Assembly: GCF_003589595.1 (NCBI RefSeq)
Contig: NW_020653200.1
Coordinates: forward strand, 5,051,800-5,115,799
DNA from: Hyposmocoma kahamanoa
Lineage: Eukaryota > Arthropoda > Insecta > Lepidoptera > Cosmopterigidae
Length of the DNA stretch: 64,000 nucleotides
Direction of reading: 5' to 3'
Shown: in pieces, positions 1 to 10,877 of the stretch
Layout of the letters: every line of letters starts with the position of its first letter
Numbering within the stretch: the first letter of the stretch is position 1
Notes under the pieces: model-generated
Told to the model about the DNA's origin: nothing
The model's input: only the letters and a program-made list of their open reading frames with translations
Database searches by the model: none
Translations under genes and position numbers: made by a program

Positions 1-542
1 NNNNNNNNNNNNNNNNNNNNNNNNNNNNNNNNNNNNNNNNNNNNNNNNNNNNNNNNNNNNNNNNNNNNNNNNNNNNNNNNNNNNNNNNNNNNNNNNNNNN
101 NNNNNNNNNNNNNNNNNNNNNNNNNNNNNNNNNNNNNNNNNNNNNNNNNNNNNNNNNNNNNNNNNNNNNNNNNNNNNNNNNNNNNNNNNNNNNNNNNNNN
201 NNNNNNNNNNNNNNNNNNNNNNNNNNNNNNNNNNNNNNNNNNNNNNNNNNNNNNNNNNNNNNNNNNNNNNNNNNNNNNNNNNNNNNNNNNNNNNNNNNNN
301 NNNNNNNNNNNNNNNNNNNNNNNNNNNNNNNNNNNNNNNNNNNNNNNNNNNNNNNNNNNNNNNNNNNNNNNNNNNNNNNNNNNNNNNNNNNNNNNNNNNN
401 NNNNNNNNNNNNNNNNNNNNNNNNNNNNNNNNNNNNNNNNNNNNNNNNNNNNNNNNNNNNNNNNNNNNNNNNNNNNNNNNNNNNNNNNNNNNNNNNNNNN
501 NNNNNNNNNNNNNNNNNNNNNNNNNNNNNNNNGAGCACCCCC
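1..542. other. Assembly gap
   Basis: Every base is N. The 5' end of the repeat element that starts the readable sequence is lost here. Confidence 0.99.
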
Positions 543-750
543 AAGTACCTCGAAAATGATACCCATATTGCATTTATTTCAAAACTCGTGTCCGCCATCT
601 TGGATTTAGAAATGAGTGCCATATTCGTAATGAGCATCCCCAAATACCTCGAAAAGGATACCCATATAGCATATTTTGAAAAATCGTGTCCGCCATCTTG
701 GATTTACAAATAAGTGCTATATTCGTTTTTCATCGACAAAACCGAGCATA
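543..750 (-). repeat. 98-99-bp tandem units of the large TIR element, copy 1
   Basis: About two units, recognisable by 'cgccatcttggattta' near 594 and 692 (98-bp spacing). They are the reverse complement of the array at 30763-31310. This is the upstream part of a large element that resumes at 5541 after the LINE inserted at 764-5540; the element's other end is in the assembly gap. Confidence 0.8.
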
Positions 751-763
751 TCTGTAGGCACCT
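751..763. repeat. Target-site duplication, left copy, of the CR1-type LINE
   Basis: The 13 bases tctgtaggcacct are repeated exactly at 5541-5553, directly after the A-rich 3' tail of the LINE. This fixes both ends of the insertion. Confidence 0.9.
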
Positions 764-1265
764 GATCGACAATGTCGGGCAAATCTAAAATTCGGAAATG
801 ATAAATTGAGCTTGAGCAAAGTTACGCGTAATTAATTGTCTTCCTATTTGTAAAATTATTTAAGCCAGTTAAAGCTAGTATTTCTATTTGAAAATTTCCA
901 ACTAGTTGATATTAACCATAGTAAACATAGTGAAGTGTGTAAATTCAAAGGAAAGTAATCACTATACCCCATAACATAAGAAAACACCATTAAGTGCATC
1001 ATAGACTCGCAGTGTTGACGAGAACGCGTAAGCGACGCGGATTTCACGGCGCTTAAGACCTTTTAGTCGCGAGGTTTGCGCAGTGATATTATCGATCGTG
1101 TTCGGATGAAGGTAGTGGTTAAAATTGACGCTGTGGATGCCTACTAGGTTTGTAAGTTATCCAAAGATAAATATAACAGAGCGTACATTGGAGATTGTTC
1201 TATACTGCCTACGGGAATTCGGTTCAATTACATTTTGCTGCTATTGGTATTTCATTTTGTGGATA

Positions 1266-2336
1266 ATGAGTGAATATAAATGGGGTTGTTGCCCCTATGG
1301 TAACGATAACGATAAGATGAGCTTTATTAGATGTAGTGGATGTAACCAGAACTACCATTTCGCATGTATTGCTGAAGATGAAAGCTCTTTTTCATCTAAA
1401 TCCGCATCGCTGTGGAAATGTTTAATGTGCAAACCGCATAAAAATCCCACTAAAAATGATGATACTCCTGTGCGAAGTGTAACAACTTCAAGAGGAAGTA
1501 AGAGACCAGCGTTCAATTCACCTGAGATTACAGAACCTGATACTGATGCAACAGCGGTTACCAAAAAAGATGTGCATGTTATTATAAAGGATGCACTTAG
1601 TTCTGAATTTGACAGATTGGTGGAGAAGTTCAGTGACATGGTTTCTCAAAGTTTGGATAGGAAGCTGAAACCCCTGGAGACTGAAATGAACAAAATGCGA
1701 GATTCAATGGATTTTTTAAGCTGCAAATATGATGAACTTCTGAGAGAGCATGTCACTGTGAAGGAGGCTGTGAAGGTCGTTCAGGATGACAACAATATGT
1801 TGAAAGTTACCGTAAATGACCTAAAGTTGAAAGTAGAACAACTCGAACAACAGGCACGTTCTAACAATATTGAAATTCAGTGTGTGCCGGAGAGTAAGCA
1901 GGAAAACTTATTGGATATTGTTATGAATTTGAGTAAGGTGGTAGATTGCAGTTTGAATCAGTCAGATATAATGAACTGTACAAGAATAGCCAAGCTTAAA
2001 CAAGACAGTCCCCGTCCGAGATCCATTGTGGTACAGCTTGCCTCGCCTAGATTGCGTGACAAGTTTATAGCGTCTGTGGCAAAATTCAACAAAGCCAACT
2101 TTAATGATAAACTAAATAGCTCTCATTTGGGTCTTTCCGGTAATAAGGTAGCGATTTTCGTCTGCGAACACCTGTCACCTACCAATAAAGCCCTGCATGC
2201 TACTGTTAGACAAAAGGCTAAAGAAGCTGGTTATAAATTTGTTTGGATAAGAAGTGGCAAAATCTTCGTCAGAAAAGACGTTGGTTCAAATTACATTTTA
2301 ATCAGGAATAAGGATTCCTTGTCGAGAATAGCTTAA
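1266..2336 (+). CDS. CR1-type LINE ORF1 protein (PHD-like finger, coiled coil)
   Basis: ORF1 of the LINE at 764-5540, expected to bind RNA and act as a chaperone for the retrotransposition complex. The frame is open from 1125, but the ATG at 1266 starts MSEYKWGCC right at the first cysteines of the zinc finger and is the likelier start, giving 356 residues. Near the N-terminus is a C-C...C-x2-C...H-x2-C...W-x-C-x2-C pattern, as in PHD fingers of CR1 ORF1 proteins. A charged heptad-rich stretch follows (roughly 1560-1860), then a folded C-terminal part of the kind found in non-LTR ORF1 proteins. ORF2 begins 56 bases downstream in another frame. Confidence 0.85.
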   Translation: MSEYKWGCCPYGNDNDKMSFIRCSGCNQNYHFACIAEDESSFSSKSASLWKCLMCKPHKNPTKNDDTPVRSVTTSRGSKRPAFNSPEITEPDTDATAVTKKDVHVIIKDALSSEFDRLVEKFSDMVSQSLDRKLKPLETEMNKMRDSMDFLSCKYDELLREHVTVKEAVKVVQDDNNMLKVTVNDLKLKVEQLEQQARSNNIEIQCVPESKQENLLDIVMNLSKVVDCSLNQSDIMNCTRIAKLKQDSPRPRSIVVQLASPRLRDKFIASVAKFNKANFNDKLNSSHLGLSGNKVAIFVCEHLSPTNKALHATVRQKAKEAGYKFVWIRSGKIFVRKDVGSNYILIRNKDSLSRIA

Positions 2337-2392
2337 TTTTATTTATATAACTTGGTTATTGTTGCGTTTGTGTTTGGACTTTTTTATGCATC

Positions 2393-5281
2393 ATGTTCTC
2401 TTTAAATGTTTTTTATCAAAATGTTCGAGGCTTAAGAACGAAAACTACAAATTTCCACCGTGAAGTAAGCCTATGTAATTATGACATCATAGTTTTAACT
2501 GAAACTTGGCTTGATGGTAACATCTTGAGTAGTGAGCTATTTGACGAAAGGTATGTTGTTTACCGAAGGGATAGGGAAAGTACTGGTTTCCATAATTTGA
2601 AAAGCGGCGGAGGCACACTCATTGCATTAAAAAAAAATATTCATTCGAGGCGTATGACGCAATGGGAGAGTAGATGCGAGGATCTATGGGTAGTCATTGA
2701 TGTACCTGCTCATAGTGGCAAAAGTGTTCGTCAGATAGCTATCTGCGCAGTTTACCTACCCCCACCGGTGAATATCGCATTAATAGACAATTTCCTAAAT
2801 AATTGTAATTCTCTATTCGATAAAATTGATATACCGAAATGTTTGGTGGGCGACTTTAATCTGGGAGCAATCGACTGGAGCTTGCTTGGTGACCCACAAC
2901 GTAAACTCAATGATGTCTGTCAGTCTCTAATTGATTTCACCTATGTTAATAAATTACGTCAAGTAAATAACGTACTTAATCATACTGGCAAATTACTTGA
3001 TCTTGTTCTATCTGATATACCTGTTTGTATTGTTATCAAATCAATGTCTCCACTGAGTAAAGTCGATCAGTATCATCCCCCATTAGAAATACATCTCGAG
3101 TTCGCAAATTCTAGCAACTTACCGTATAACCCATCAGGTGTGAAATATAGTTTCCATAAAGCGAATTACGAATCACTTCGTGAAAGTCTTGAAAGTATAG
3201 ACTGGCATATATTATTTCAGAATCTTAACATTGATGATATGGTAAATGTATTTTACGACAAATTGAACGCACTAATTAGTGATTATGTGCCAATTGCTAG
3301 ATTGAAATGTAGTAAATATCCACCATGGTTCAGTGGAAACTTGATTAAGATCTTAAAGGAACGTAATAAAATCAGACAAAGGTTTAAATTATATAACAAT
3401 CCGAGAGATGAATTTGAACTACAATTACTCACTGAACGATGTACAAGTATCTCTAGAGAATGTCATAAAAAGCATTTAGAAAGGTTGGAGAGTCAATTGA
3501 GAGCGAATCCCAAATTGTTTTGGGCACATGTAAAAGCTAAGCGTGGTGGATCTAGTACATACCCCATTTCTATGACTGATGGTTCTTATAAAACATCTGA
3601 TGTTGCTGAAGTCTGTGAATTATTTGCGTCTAATTTTTCTAGTACTTGTGATTTTACTGGTGGCAATATTTTGGGGGGAAATTGCTGTATAGAGGAATCG
3701 TCATCTCTAAAATTCATGGAAATAAATAGTCAGGGTTTTCATGTACCATTAATAGAACTAGAAACTATTGAAAGAACTCTGAAAATACTAGATAAAAATA
3801 AGGGAGCCGGGCCCGATGGAATAACACCTCTGTTTATTACTTCTTGTGCGTCGCAGTTGGCCCAACCTCTTTATTTAATATACAATAAATCTTTAGCTAC
3901 TGGTGTGTTCCCTTATATTTGGAAAAGAGCTAAAGTCGTTCCTATTTACAAGTCGGGTGATAATAGCCTAACAACGAATTATAGACCAATATCGATTTTG
4001 TGTACATTTGCCAAGATTTTGGAATCTCTTCTTTGCACGCATATTCGTAGACATTTTAATTTTTATCTTAGCAACTTTCAACACGGTTTTGTTAGTGCCC
4101 GTTCTACTTGCACCAATCTAGTCACATTTAATGAAAATCTGGTCGAAGCTTTAGACTCAGGGAAGGAATTGGATGTACTGTACACAGACTTCAGCAAAGC
4201 TTTCGACTGCGTGCCGCACAAAATACTTTTTAAAAAGTTATATGCATATGGCTTCTCGGGGAAGTTTCTTGATTGGCTCATGTCCTATTTAACGGATCGA
4301 TCTTTCTGTGTAGTAATTAACGGCTATCAATCAGGGCCTAGAAACGTAGCATCAGGTGTTCCACAGGGATCGCATTTGGGTCCCCTATTATTTAATATCT
4401 TTATAAATGATATACCTGACTGCTTTAGGTTTTCGAAGTTATTTATGTACGCTGATGATCTCAAATTTGCCAGGGTAATAAACTCTATAAACGATGTACA
4501 GCTGCTTCAAGAAGACCTGAACCGGCTAGTTGTATGGTGTAGAGTTAACGGTATGAAGCTTAACTCTGCTAAATGTTTTTTTGTAAAATTTTGTCGCAAA
4601 TTTAATATTATTCCCTCTAAATACTACATTGGCAACCATTTAGTTCAAGAATGTGATAAAATTAGAGACCTCGGAGTTTTGTATGATAAAAAGTTAACTT
4701 TTGTCCCACATATAGAAAATGTAATTAAGCGTGCGTCTAGAATGTTAGGATTTGTTATGAGAAACACCAAGGATTTTAAAAATGTTAAAACAAAAATACT
4801 ATTGTACCAAAGTCTAGTTCGTAGCACATTAGAGTATTGTAGTGTGGTGTGGCGGCCTCATTTCGCCGTTCATTCGTTGCGATTGGAGCGAATACAGAGG
4901 CGTTTCATGTGGTACCTTGCTTTCTCGATCGGCAAAGCCAAAAAAAGCTTTTCATATGCTGACAGATTACGTTATTTCAAATTGATGTCCCTGGACGACC
5001 GGAGAAAATTCCTTGATTTTCTATTTCTCTTTAAAATTCTGCGTAACCACATAAATTGCCCTCAATTGCTTTCTCTTTTCAATTACCGTATCCCACCGAG
5101 ATTACCCCGTCACCCCATTACACCTCTTCGTCCTCCGTTGCGGCGCACCGTCTTAGGTACAAACTCACCTGTACCCAGACTGTCCAATCTACTCAATGAA
5201 ATCAGTCATCATTGTGATATACACCAAATCTCACTAAGCAAGTTTCGTGTGTTTGTTCACAACAAATTGTTAAATAAGTAG
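2393..5281 (+). CDS. CR1-type LINE ORF2: AP endonuclease and reverse transcriptase
   Basis: A 962-residue polyprotein that nicks target DNA and copies the LINE RNA into the nick. The N-terminal endonuclease shows FYQNVRGLR at the start, TETWLDG, and GDFN followed by a histidine near the S-D-H position (DQYHPPLEI). The reverse transcriptase shows AGPDGITP (about residue 475), SKAFDCVPH, GVPQGSHLGPLLFNIFINDI and the catalytic MYADD at about residues 685-689. No RNase H domain follows, which fits CR1. The length is normal for the family and the frame is unbroken. Confidence 0.93.
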   Translation: MFSLNVFYQNVRGLRTKTTNFHREVSLCNYDIIVLTETWLDGNILSSELFDERYVVYRRDRESTGFHNLKSGGGTLIALKKNIHSRRMTQWESRCEDLWVVIDVPAHSGKSVRQIAICAVYLPPPVNIALIDNFLNNCNSLFDKIDIPKCLVGDFNLGAIDWSLLGDPQRKLNDVCQSLIDFTYVNKLRQVNNVLNHTGKLLDLVLSDIPVCIVIKSMSPLSKVDQYHPPLEIHLEFANSSNLPYNPSGVKYSFHKANYESLRESLESIDWHILFQNLNIDDMVNVFYDKLNALISDYVPIARLKCSKYPPWFSGNLIKILKERNKIRQRFKLYNNPRDEFELQLLTERCTSISRECHKKHLERLESQLRANPKLFWAHVKAKRGGSSTYPISMTDGSYKTSDVAEVCELFASNFSSTCDFTGGNILGGNCCIEESSSLKFMEINSQGFHVPLIELETIERTLKILDKNKGAGPDGITPLFITSCASQLAQPLYLIYNKSLATGVFPYIWKRAKVVPIYKSGDNSLTTNYRPISILCTFAKILESLLCTHIRRHFNFYLSNFQHGFVSARSTCTNLVTFNENLVEALDSGKELDVLYTDFSKAFDCVPHKILFKKLYAYGFSGKFLDWLMSYLTDRSFCVVINGYQSGPRNVASGVPQGSHLGPLLFNIFINDIPDCFRFSKLFMYADDLKFARVINSINDVQLLQEDLNRLVVWCRVNGMKLNSAKCFFVKFCRKFNIIPSKYYIGNHLVQECDKIRDLGVLYDKKLTFVPHIENVIKRASRMLGFVMRNTKDFKNVKTKILLYQSLVRSTLEYCSVVWRPHFAVHSLRLERIQRRFMWYLAFSIGKAKKSFSYADRLRYFKLMSLDDRRKFLDFLFLFKILRNHINCPQLLSLFNYRIPPRLPRHPITPLRPPLRRTVLGTNSPVPRLSNLLNEISHHCDIHQISLSKFRVFVHNKLLNK

Positions 5282-5540
5282 GTAGTATAAGTGGTTATGT
5301 GTTTTTTGTTTCTGTTTTCGTTTGTTTCTTTTTTACTGTTAAATGGTTAGACAATATTTATTTATTATTCTTTAATCTTAATATAGGTACTTAATTACGA
5401 GTTTTCAGTTATGGCATGAGGTGTTTACCAGTAATTAACTGTTGCACTCAGCCTTTAAACAATATTATGTATTTCTCTAGCTGTAGTTTTAGTGTAAGCA
5501 GTTGTTGGTGAACCAATAAATAAATAAAAATAAAAATAAA

Positions 5541-5755
5541 TCTGTAGGCACCTTTAACTTAATGATGAGTTAAGCAAGATACAATTTCCCCACTTTTGAG
5601 GGAAATGTTATTCCATGGCATCATTATTTGTATATTTGTGTGCGTGCCGACGAGCGTAGTTACAAGTTGCTTACGCCTACATGAATTTGGTTTTTGCCTC
5701 ACTTGTGACAGTTCGTTTGATATGAAACTATCATTCTATGCGTTATTATTCTAAG
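5541..5755 (+). mobile_element. Terminal part of the large 8-bp-TSD TIR element, copy 1
   Basis: Begins with the right copy of the LINE target duplication (5541-5553) and continues the element interrupted at 763. It is nearly identical to the reverse complement of 26776-26990 and ends with the same ttattattctaag terminus at 5755. The block from gatgagttaagcaagat onward is about 95% alike by eye. Confidence 0.85.
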
Positions 5756-6377
5756 GAATTACCATCGGAGAGACCCACAAATAAAAGATATTATATTTTT
5801 ATTTTTGTAGGTTATATCTTATGTCAAGTTGTCATCAAAGAGGATCTAATCACTACGTGTTGTCATTTTGACTAAAGACAGACTATAATGAACACTCGAC
5901 CTTGCGGTAGCAGGTTCGATGCCAGTCGACGTTCATTTTTATATTCAGAAACTAAATGTTGTTTCTCATAGAAGAATCTACTATTTTACAAACAAATCAC
6001 TTATCGCAATTACTCGCCTGCCTTTGTTATAGGTATCTATTTAGTGTTAGTTCCTTCAATGCCCAGAGACGAGGAGAAAAAGAAATAAAACGCAGTATGT
6101 ATAGACCAGTTTATTAACTGTTCTATGCGACATATCATCCAAGGCATCCGGGCATGTCGATTAATCCCTCTAGCGTGATGGATATAATAGGCGATGGAGA
6201 GGCTGTCACTATTTAGTTCATTATTTCTGTCTAAGGACCTTAACATCAAGAGTGGTTGTAGGTTGTCTTCTGGAGACTTCCGGCTCTGTCCACCCAAGTG
6301 TAGGGATTATTATGAAATAATGAGGAAAAATAATATAATAACCAATAAAAGTATATTATATTTTAAACTATTTATTA
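5756..6377. other. No recognised gene
   Basis: An 86-codon minus-strand frame (6037-6297) has no recognisable motif. The stretch ggttcgatgcc near 5912 resembles a Pol III B box, but no tRNA fold is evident. It may be the terminal region of the adjoining Harbinger-type element. Confidence 0.4.
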
Positions 6378-8652
6378 CTCGTCATCATCTTCTCTTATAA
6401 TTATATGGTCCATAAATTCAGCCGGCGCTGCAATATTTTGTTGATGTTTGGCCCATCCCAGATACCATATGAGTGTCATGGTATGAGCGCAACAGCCTAC
6501 AGTGCGCCGACCAACTAAACAACTACAACAGTACTCTGTTATTCCTCTCCGGCCAGGTATGTTATTTTCTATGACAATACAAACATAATATTGTCGCCTG
6601 GATATGTGGCGTGACATTATTTTCCCTCTAATTAAAGTAGTAACACCACTCCCTCTAAGATTATATTCACCTGTATCAATGTGTTCACTGCACACTTCAA
6701 TTTGGTCAAGCTTGTCTTATTTGATAGGTTCCCAGGGCGAATAGAATAAGGTCTCTATGTTCAAGAGTAGGGAAGTATAAAAGATTGTTACGATCCGCAG
6801 TTATGCTTTGGAAGAAGGATGTTCGCCTATTCATGTTCATTTGATCAACCATATTTGCCAGATTGTTTTCTAGATTCATTTTTTCTCTAATAATTTCCAA
6901 TATCTCATTTGCATAAACATTATCTTGAAAGCAAACACCAAAATTGTTTAATAAAGCCGCCGCTATCTGAAAATTCTGCATCATAATATGTGGTAGAGAC
7001 CGATGAAAATATTGTTGTCTGAATAGTCTGCAAATAGTTACACAACGGCTTCGGTTAGCTTGGTCTGTAGTTAAATGGTGTTCGCCTTCAAAAGTGATTC
7101 TGGCATGTATGTCCTATATCTACATCCTTCTAAAAAGCTTATACTATCCCTGAAACCCCTGCCCAAAATGAACACATCACCACCTCTGAAATATGATCTT
7201 AAAGCAGATCCCTCGTGAAATAGACTGGTCATAATATCAGCGTCTGATGTAGTTGCTTTATATGGGCCAAAACAATCAACAATATATCCATTGCAGGCAA
7301 CAATCATAAATGGTTTTAGTAAGTTTCTATATTTGTGCAGGGAATAACTTTGCTTTTGGAACATGTAGTTTGAGGTCTTTTGTATATATACATATGTACC
7401 ATCACATATTACAATGGCATTGTTTCCATATCCATAAAGCTCATTTGGAATTAATAAATTATGCCGCAAGAGTTCTTCCCTCCTTAATTGAGTTATTCCT
7501 AGATTTCGTGGAACAAAATCTTGAAGGAGTATTTCTCTCACTTTATCCATTAAAGACTCTAAGGTTCGATGTGGCGCTTTCACTAATGTTGCAATTCTAT
7601 CAACTGAATCACCTGTCCTTATTTTCAATAATAGTGTGGCTAGGCCTAAACTTCCTCTTTGCAGTTCCAGTATTCGGGGTACTTGGATAAGTAAAGAATT
7701 GAATTTTTCTTTTGTAAGTCCTATCCAATACTCAAATACTCTATCATTCATTTCTTCTAAATGATCGAAGTCTAAAGTTGGATTGAATTTATTAACAAAT
7801 GAAAATACACGTTGGATCTGCTCAGCGGTGAAAGTCTCTATGCTGTTCTAGGAGTCATACAAGGTTTCCCATGAATTGCTCATAGAATGCTCACCACAGA
7901 CACGAGCCAGTTTTGGCAGATAATAATTGTGCTTATGATGCACAAGTGCACGTAATTTATCTGATATGCCGTGTAAGGTGCTACTATCGCAGTTTGGAAA
8001 AACACAACAATTGTTAGAGTTGGCTGCTCGTCGGTAGTCTGGTAACACTATTACTTGAGTATTCACAATGCGGTTCGGTTCTGTCTGATTCGAACCTGAT
8101 GGCTGGGGCTCCACTTGTGATTCCTCTGCAACACCAGGTTCAGATCTGGCATCATCAAGAAGGTTTTTACGGCGAACCTCTCTTTGGGTGCGTAACCAAC
8201 ATGTGTGACACACGCTATCAGATGCTGTTATCTGAAAATAAAATAACTATCTATAAGATCACGTTCAATTTTATATGATAAGACTAATTATAGTGGATGG
8301 GCTGGCAACCTGTCGTTATACAATATTGTCATTTAACTTAGAACACTAACAGCAAGACTGGCTACAGGTTGTCTACTGAGTAGGTGTCTATAATGTATGT
8401 TAAACATAATTATAATGTACCTGTTATATTAATCATAGACTGATGCAGTTCAGTAGGATTGTCTCGCAATATCCTGTCACTTTGCCTATGTAAAGTGGAA
8501 CAACCACATAGAAGACAAACATTAGTGTGGTCTCGGTGACTTGGTCCACTTTCTTGGTCATCACTGCCAGAAACTTCTTGCTGTAAATTGATGTTCACTC
8601 TGAACATTGCAAGATCTCGACAAGCTTCACAAACACAGTCATCTTCAGTAAT
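6378..8652 (-). pseudogene. Harbinger/ISL2EU-type transposase, decayed
   Basis: A DDE transposase of the HARBI1/DDE_4 fold with N-terminal zinc-binding exons and a C-terminal SWIM finger, as in the ISL2EU branch. Two exons start with cysteine pairs (ITEDDCVCEAC, 8652-8421; SDSVCHTCW, from 8224) and join across a GT-AG intron (8225-8420) to read INITASDSVC. The core (7751-7071) has ICDGTYVYIQ with the first catalytic Asp and TTSDADIM with the second. The SWIM finger is CCSC...GCCAH near 6540-6480. Breaks: an in-frame TAG at 7848-7850, a frameshift near 7080, loss of the segment that should carry the catalytic Glu after SRCVT, and another frameshift near 6710. It is almost certainly inactive. 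Confidence 0.85.
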
Positions 8653-10490
8653 CTGAAAAAAGAGGAAGTGCAAATAAAATAATGTATGAGTACAATTTGA
8701 AAACATCATTTACGGGCTCACAATTCATTATTAATACTTATGTATCCTACTACAGAGAATGGGCCCCTGCATTGAACAGCCTCTTCAACTACTGTTTCTC
8801 TATGAAACCTTACCCACTTTAAACAGGCAGGGGTAAGGGGTGCAAGTCACATGCATAGTTATAGCCATTTTAAGCAAAATGTGATAATTAAATAATTATA
8901 AAATGAACAGTTACTTTTATTTGATACATCCCATACATTTCATACGAACAGAATACGTGAAATGTTTCATGCTGCTTGCCATCCCAAAAATGTTCGCAAA
9001 ACCTACTAGGGAATCACGTCCTATCCAAAGTAGTGAAGAGGTAGACAAGTTTTTTCTTCTGACAACCTGTGCCTCTCTGCCCACTCCAATAAAGTTTCAA
9101 ACATGAGCCATGTATATAATAGTACGTACCTACTTTGAATAGGAATTTAAGATACTTACGATCAGTGGATATACCCAGCTACACAGTAAACACAAACTAC
9201 TAATACAAGAACAGTAAAGCAGTAACTCTTGTGTCAAGTTGTAAGGCAGGATATCGGCGCAGATTATTGACACATATGTTACAGTTGATATAAACAATTC
9301 GGGTGGGTGTACCACGTCCTCCCATTGTGGTCGTAGTAAACAAACCAGTTCACAACGAAACCAAAAATATAAGGCAAGATCGGAATCCTTTAGTCACGCA
9401 CGAGCCACACAGGGCAAAAATCTGAGTCCAAAGCAAATAATAAGAAAAATATTGTCTTTTTGTAGCAAACTTCCTTTGATTCCACATTTATTTTTACACT
9501 AATCCCCAGCCCAAAACTCAGTTGATGGCCAAAACGCAAGTATCCATGGTCAAAAGTATTGCGTATTTATATAACAAAAAAAACTGTCATGTATGTAAGC
9601 ATGGACGTACAGCTTGGCAAAAAAGAGTATGGATTTAATGACGGCGCCTAGATCAAATATGTGCCAACCCGATATACTACGACGAAAAATGTTTAGATAC
9701 TTGTTATTTTTATTTATTGTTAAAGGCTTTTAGCGCCCAGACACACGACCCGAAAACTTTCTTGGTAGGCAACAACATTTAAATTTCTCGGAATAACACA
9801 ACCGCACGTTGTCCACGCGGTCGCCAAGTGGACGAAAGCTAAGCCAGACTCGTATGAAATTCTTCAAACTCTTCTCTTATTTCCAAAATGGGATGAACCC
9901 AAAATCATCTCACCTCTTTTTTTCTTTGCATTATTTGTATAAGTAATAATGCAATAACAACTTGTTTCTTTGTAGTTAAAGTTCGCATAATTTTAGTAAC
10001 TGAACGAACCCAAGTCGGCAAGCAGTAATGTGGTGAAGTTTTTGTTTCTTGAAAATTCTGAATTTAACATGTAAATTCTAAATAAATAAAGCGTATTTTG
10101 TTATAACAGTTCGGTCTCTAAACACGTGAACTCCGTCATCGCGTCACGGCCGCGTGGGGCGACATATTCGCGTGAAATAAACGCGCCCTTAGAGTTAATT
10201 TTCAATTACCATCAGACTCGATACATCCACAGTAACAACATAATATTATATAGCAACATAATATGATCCCTCACAGAATTATTTGTTTTTATAATTTAAA
10301 TGACTTTTTTCCTTCTTACTAAGGGAGATTCGAGTAGGTTTAATAATTATAATAAAATTAATAGGATAAAAGGGAAAATGAACCATTTATTGTTTGTACA
10401 ATTTATTCTAATAAAACAAAATAACAATTTAAATTTTTTTAATAAATACTAATTTTCGGATAATATCGCGGTTTTTTTTTTAAATTTTAA
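8653..10490. other. No recognised gene; intergenic or decayed repeat sequence
   Basis: Small frames at 8903-9106 and 9130-9315 show no domain and no splice-compatible partner. The upstream end of the Harbinger-type element should lie here, but no inverted repeat matching the other side was found by eye. From 10290 on the sequence is A/T-rich and leads into the 3' end of the split transposase. Confidence 0.4.
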
Positions 10491-10682
10491 ATCAATAAGA
10501 TTCCAAAACACTTTCATCGAGATATTCCACCCCAGAAAACTCTATTGTATCTTGGGTAGACGTTCCGGCAACAACAAACTCATCTGAATCACATGAATCT
10601 GAAGTGGTCTCGCTACTGCTCTCATCGCTGACGTTAATAACCAATTTTTCAATGTCGTCATACATAGTCATACCCCTTTCAT

Positions 10683-10695
10683 AATACTCTTTTTC
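10683..10695. repeat. Target-site duplication, left copy, of the I-type LINE
   Basis: The bases aatactctttttc recur exactly at 16265-16277 at the 3' end of the LINE. The duplicated bases lie in the C-terminal coding region of the split transposase. Confidence 0.9.
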
Positions 10696-10877
10696 GATTG
10701 TGCAATTGGACTTCCGGTTGGGAACTGCAAGAGGCTGTTTGTGTTTTGGCGAATTTCCATTTTTATATGCCCTGTTGACCTATCTTATGTGTTTAGTTAA
10801 CTGGTTTGTGGTTATTATACATTATATTGGTGAGTAGATAGATAAGTAGTTGCTTTATATTTGTGTTTGTCTTGTAA

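Larger units (their letters stand above)
764..5540 (+). mobile_element. Full-length CR1-type non-LTR retrotransposon
   Basis: A 4.78-kb insertion between exact 13-bp duplications. It has a 5' untranslated region of about 500 bases, ORF1 with a PHD-like finger and coiled coil, ORF2 with endonuclease and reverse transcriptase, and a 3' tail of short A-rich repeats (5517-5540). Both frames are open, with no stop or frameshift visible. The ORF1 type points to the CR1 group. It is plainly a recent insertion and may be mobile. Confidence 0.9.

Noticed and set aside
543..720. CRISPR-like repetition here and at 30763-31310
   Set aside because: Units are directly adjacent, 97-99 bp long and without spacers, in animal DNA.
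5880..5945. Possible tRNA or SINE head (ggttcgatgcc)
   Set aside because: Only a B-box-like word. No A box, no cloverleaf, and no match to the SINE body used elsewhere in the window.
6037..6297. 86-codon minus-strand frame
   Set aside because: No recognisable domain and no link to the SWIM-finger frame upstream; could be terminal DNA of the Harbinger-type element.
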